A stretch of DNA of 64,000 nt, from the NCBI RefSeq assembly GCF_002078015.1, contig NZ_LWBP01000078.1, forward strand, positions 1 to 64,000, written 5' to 3'. Made by a program: the position numbers and the translations under genes. This DNA is from Niastella populi. GTDB lineage: Bacteria > Bacteroidota > Bacteroidia > Chitinophagales > Chitinophagaceae. The notes under the pieces were generated by a model, which saw nothing but the letters and a program-made list of their open reading frames with translations, did not search any database and was not told where the DNA came from. Position 1 is the first letter of the stretch, and every line of letters starts with the position of its first letter. Of the stretch, positions 61,595 through 64,000 are shown piece after piece.

Positions 61595-62989
61595 TTACTC
61601 GTAACCAGGATTTTGTTTCAGGTTGGGCGCAGTTTCCAGTTCAGCAAATGGTATGGGATAGAGTTTATCGTTAGCCTGCCAGCTACTTCCTTTTATTGCA
61701 CTTAATACTTCATCGGCGCGATTGGTACGTTTTAAGTCGATCCAGCGATGCCCCCATTCGGTAAATAACTCGGTACGTCGTTCCTGTTCTATGGCCTGTA
61801 AACATTGCTCTTTGCTGATAGTGGTTGCCAATTCCGGTAAGCCGGCCCGTGTACGGATAATATTGATATCCGATATCGCTTCTTCAACCCTGTTCTGTTT
61901 GGCCCGTGCTTCAGCCCGTATCAGGTACTGTTCTGCCAACCGGAATACAACATTATATTCTTCAGGAGGAGTACCGACTGGCGAAAGGTTTAATTTGTAT
62001 TTGAAAGGAAAATTATAAGTTTGTCCGTTTGCCATGACTGATCTTATCCAACTGCCCTTTCTTAGGTCACCAGTTTCAAAAGCCTTCCACAAGTGATCCG
62101 ACACACTATAATTAGGCCTGCCGCTCCCCAAAGGAATAAACATAAATCCTTCTGCTGAATTCTGCCTGTTCTGTACCGGCGCCCATTGAAAAATGACCTC
62201 CCTGCTTTGTGATTTAAATACCTCACTTAAATTGTCTTCCATATGGAATTGTCCAGAGTTAATGATGTCAGAAGTAAGCTCATCTGCCCTACTCCAATTA
62301 CTCAAATGCAAATTAACCCTTGCCAGCAACGCCTTTGCAGCAAAAGACGTGGGGAACCTTTTATCGTTCACTCCGGTCAAGGCATCACCGGCGGCATTTA
62401 GATCAAGCACTACTTGATTATATACCTGATCTTCCGGCGTACGCGACATAAGCATATTTACATCAGCATTGGTGCCCAGCACCAGGGGCACATCGCCAAA
62501 TAAATTCACTAAATAATAATAACACAATGCGCGCACAAACTTCACCTCACCGGATAACCGAGTTTTCAATCCCGAAGTAATACTGTTCGATCTCTCCAAC
62601 CCTTGTATACAAATATTGCATTGGTATATATACGCATATGCCGCCTTCCATAAATTGGAATTAATCAACGTATTATTTGAATTCAAAATATTCCCGGTAA
62701 ACTGATCTTCGAAACTGAAAACCATATTTCGTACCAGTTCGTCTGAAGAAAGAGAGGGAAACAAGCTCATCCCCCCATTCAACAGGAATTTGCTATTGCT
62801 CATAATTTTAATATACAACCCGGATATCGCAGCCTGCGCCAGCGAATCGCTTGAAAAAACTTCTGGTGAAGTCATCGAATCATCGGGTTCGCCCACCTGA
62901 ACCAATTTTCTACATCCCGCAGCAGTTAGCATACTGCATATTACTGCAGTACAAAAGCATACTTTATATTTTAACCACATCTTTCTCAT
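61595..62989 (-). CDS. SusD/RagB-family nutrient-binding outer-membrane lipoprotein
   Basis: The 464-residue surface lipoprotein binds oligomeric substrates and delivers them to its SusC partner. The lipobox LTAAGC places the modified cysteine at residue 26. The N-terminal SusD-like domain has FSSDSLAQAAISGLYIKI, the TPR region FVRALCYYYLVNLFGDVPLV, and the C-terminal signature includes FRLAEQYLIRAEARAKQN and TRAGLPELAT plus RRTELFTEWGHRWIDLKRTN. It lies 9 bp downstream of the susC stop. The substrate is unknown because the rest of the locus is outside the window. Confidence 0.94.
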   Translation of the reverse strand: MRKMWLKYKVCFCTAVICSMLTAAGCRKLVQVGEPDDSMTSPEVFSSDSLAQAAISGLYIKIMSNSKFLLNGGMSLFPSLSSDELVRNMVFSFEDQFTGNILNSNNTLINSNLWKAAYAYIYQCNICIQGLERSNSITSGLKTRLSGEVKFVRALCYYYLVNLFGDVPLVLGTNADVNMLMSRTPEDQVYNQVVLDLNAAGDALTGVNDKRFPTSFAAKALLARVNLHLSNWSRADELTSDIINSGQFHMEDNLSEVFKSQSREVIFQWAPVQNRQNSAEGFMFIPLGSGRPNYSVSDHLWKAFETGDLRKGSWIRSVMANGQTYNFPFKYKLNLSPVGTPPEEYNVVFRLAEQYLIRAEARAKQNRVEEAISDINIIRTRAGLPELATTISKEQCLQAIEQERRTELFTEWGHRWIDLKRTNRADEVLSAIKGSSWQANDKLYPIPFAELETAPNLKQNPGYE

Positions 62990-62998
62990 ACTAATAAT

Positions 62999-64000
62999 TT
63001 AAAAACTGAGTTCAATACCGGCAGCTATTGTTCGCAATGGTGGCAATGTATTCAAATCACGCAATTCCGGATCAAGTCCTTTATATTTCGTAATAGTAAA
63101 CAGGTTTTGGGCCTGTAGATATAACCTGCAATGTTTTATAGCAATATTCTTCATCCATAACGCCGGTAACTGCCATGACAGTTCAATATTTCTTAACCGG
63201 GCAAACGTAGCATCTTTGATAAATCCATCCGATGCTACAAATCGTTTCATAGATTCCTTTGCAATATCATTGGCGCTAGTAGTATATTGTTGTATCCCAC
63301 ACTGTTCCAAACATTCCGGCCAGCGATGCAATACCATTACCGGTTGGTTTACCAGTTGTGTGCCGGGAGGATAGAATGAATACATTGGATATAAATAACT
63401 ACTTGCCCGTTGGTTTCTAATCTCCCAAAATATATCCAGCTGCCAGCCTTTATAATGCACATTTGTTTGCACAGAACCATACCATGCTGGATCTGTATGG
63501 CCAAGTATGCGGTAATCTTCCGGAGAACTTATTTCGCCATTGCCATCCTGATCAATAAAATCAAATAACCCTGTTGACGGATCTACTCCTTTATATTGAA
63601 AACCGGTCAAAGAAGAAAGTGACTCGCCTATCGTCAGCTTGGTTTTATAGGATGATGTGGAAAGGTTTGGAAATGCGATCAATTTATTACGCGGAATAGT
63701 CAGCATTACATTTCCACTTAATTGCCAGTGCTTATTCAGCCGGTTCTTTGTTTGCACCTGCAGTTCCCACCCGGAATTTTGTACAAGGGCCGGGGAATTT
63801 TTAGCCGCATAATTATTGAAACCGGTTATACCCGGTAACACATATGCGATCAGTTGATTACCGCTACGGTTGCGGTAATGGGCCGCCGTGATCAGTACAC
63901 GGTCTTTAAACAGCCCCATTTCAATAGCCGCTTCCAGTTTACGGCTAACTTCCCAACTGTAATTACTGTCGGCCAACTGAACAGGTGTAATACCCGCCCG
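62999..64000 (-). CDS. SusC-like TonB-dependent outer-membrane receptor, C-terminal part
   Basis: The reading frame remains open to the right edge of the window, so only the last about 333 residues of the receptor are seen. The beta-barrel features include AAIEMGLFKDRVLITAAHY, GRxLSSLTGFQYKGVDPSTGL-like (LSSLTGFQYKGVDPSTG), YRILGHTDPAWYGSVQTNV and RNIELSWQLPALWM. The C-terminus ends with IAAGIELSF, a typical terminal beta-strand. It forms a SusCD pair with the next gene. The plug and TonB box lie outside the window. Confidence 0.93.
   Translation of the reverse strand, partial: RAGITPVQLADSNYSWEVSRKLEAAIEMGLFKDRVLITAAHYRNRSGNQLIAYVLPGITGFNNYAAKNSPALVQNSGWELQVQTKNRLNKHWQLSGNVMLTIPRNKLIAFPNLSTSSYKTKLTIGESLSSLTGFQYKGVDPSTGLFDFIDQDGNGEISSPEDYRILGHTDPAWYGSVQTNVHYKGWQLDIFWEIRNQRASSYLYPMYSFYPPGTQLVNQPVMVLHRWPECLEQCGIQQYTTSANDIAKESMKRFVASDGFIKDATFARLRNIELSWQLPALWMKNIAIKHCRLYLQAQNLFTITKYKGLDPELRDLNTLPPLRTIAAGIELSF

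Noticed and set aside
1-64000. Genomic island or prophage
   Set aside because: No integrase, transposase, phage structural or conjugation gene was found. The tRNA genes at the left have no adjacent integrase or attachment-site duplication beyond the single tRNA-Gly pseudocopy.

Overview
The window looks like a chromosomal segment of a Bacteroidota bacterium, most plausibly of the Chitinophagaceae (Niastella/Chitinophaga-like). The evidence is a SusC/SusD pair at the right edge, several secreted proteins with type IX secretion C-terminal sorting domains, lipoproteins with cysteine lipoboxes, a DUF6934-like gene, scarce Shine-Dalgarno sequences and AT-rich intergenic spacers. I see no phage, transposase or conjugation genes. 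The assignment is inferred from gene content only.

Left part (1-30 kb) is mixed housekeeping and accessory DNA: two tRNA genes plus a defective tRNA-Gly copy, a glycosyltransferase, a sensor kinase, tRNA-Leu(GAG), a MacB/FtsX-type permease, a frameshifted small gene bracketed by 14-bp direct repeats, a restriction-modification remnant (intact Eco57I-like methylase, truncated partner), an SMR transporter, a GlxA-type AraC regulator followed by GAPDH, a Crp-like regulator, a 14-repeat secreted beta-propeller protein, a CAP-domain lipoprotein with a GH12 glucanase, a TauE-like permease, a receiver-only response regulator, a MocR regulator divergent from a PNPOx-like flavoprotein, and two secreted enzymes that share the same beta-gamma-crystallin plus sorting-domain tail.

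Middle part (30.5-41 kb) is a complete reductive pyrimidine catabolism block on the minus strand: preA, preT, beta-ureidopropionase, dihydropyrimidinase, an NCS1 nucleobase permease, a class III omega-aminotransferase and a CoA-acylating (methyl)malonate-semialdehyde dehydrogenase, with a divergent Lrp/AsnC regulator. Together they turn uracil or thymine into acetyl- or propionyl-CoA plus ammonia and CO2.

Right part (41.4-59.6 kb) is a nearly complete purine-to-ammonia block: xanthine dehydrogenase (xdhA, xdhB, xdhC), urease ureABCEFGD plus a UreH-like membrane protein, uricase, allantoinase, allantoate amidohydrolase, ureidoglycine aminohydrolase, OHCU decarboxylase, hydroxyisourate hydrolase, and a CitE/malate-synthase-like protein of unassigned function. 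The step from ureidoglycolate to glyoxylate plus urea has no recognisable enzyme here, which makes the CitE-like gene (58177-59607) the most interesting candidate. An ECF sigma factor and a SusCD pair follow.

A second striking feature is that many intergenic gaps carry short runs of degenerate 7-9 nt repeats. At least eight unrelated word families recur at separate places, sit within operons (ureA-ureB, preA-preT) and run into the 3' ends of some genes. A tandem array of 41-bp hairpin units lies at 16746-17018. All pathway assignments rest on motif recognition by eye, not on database searches.
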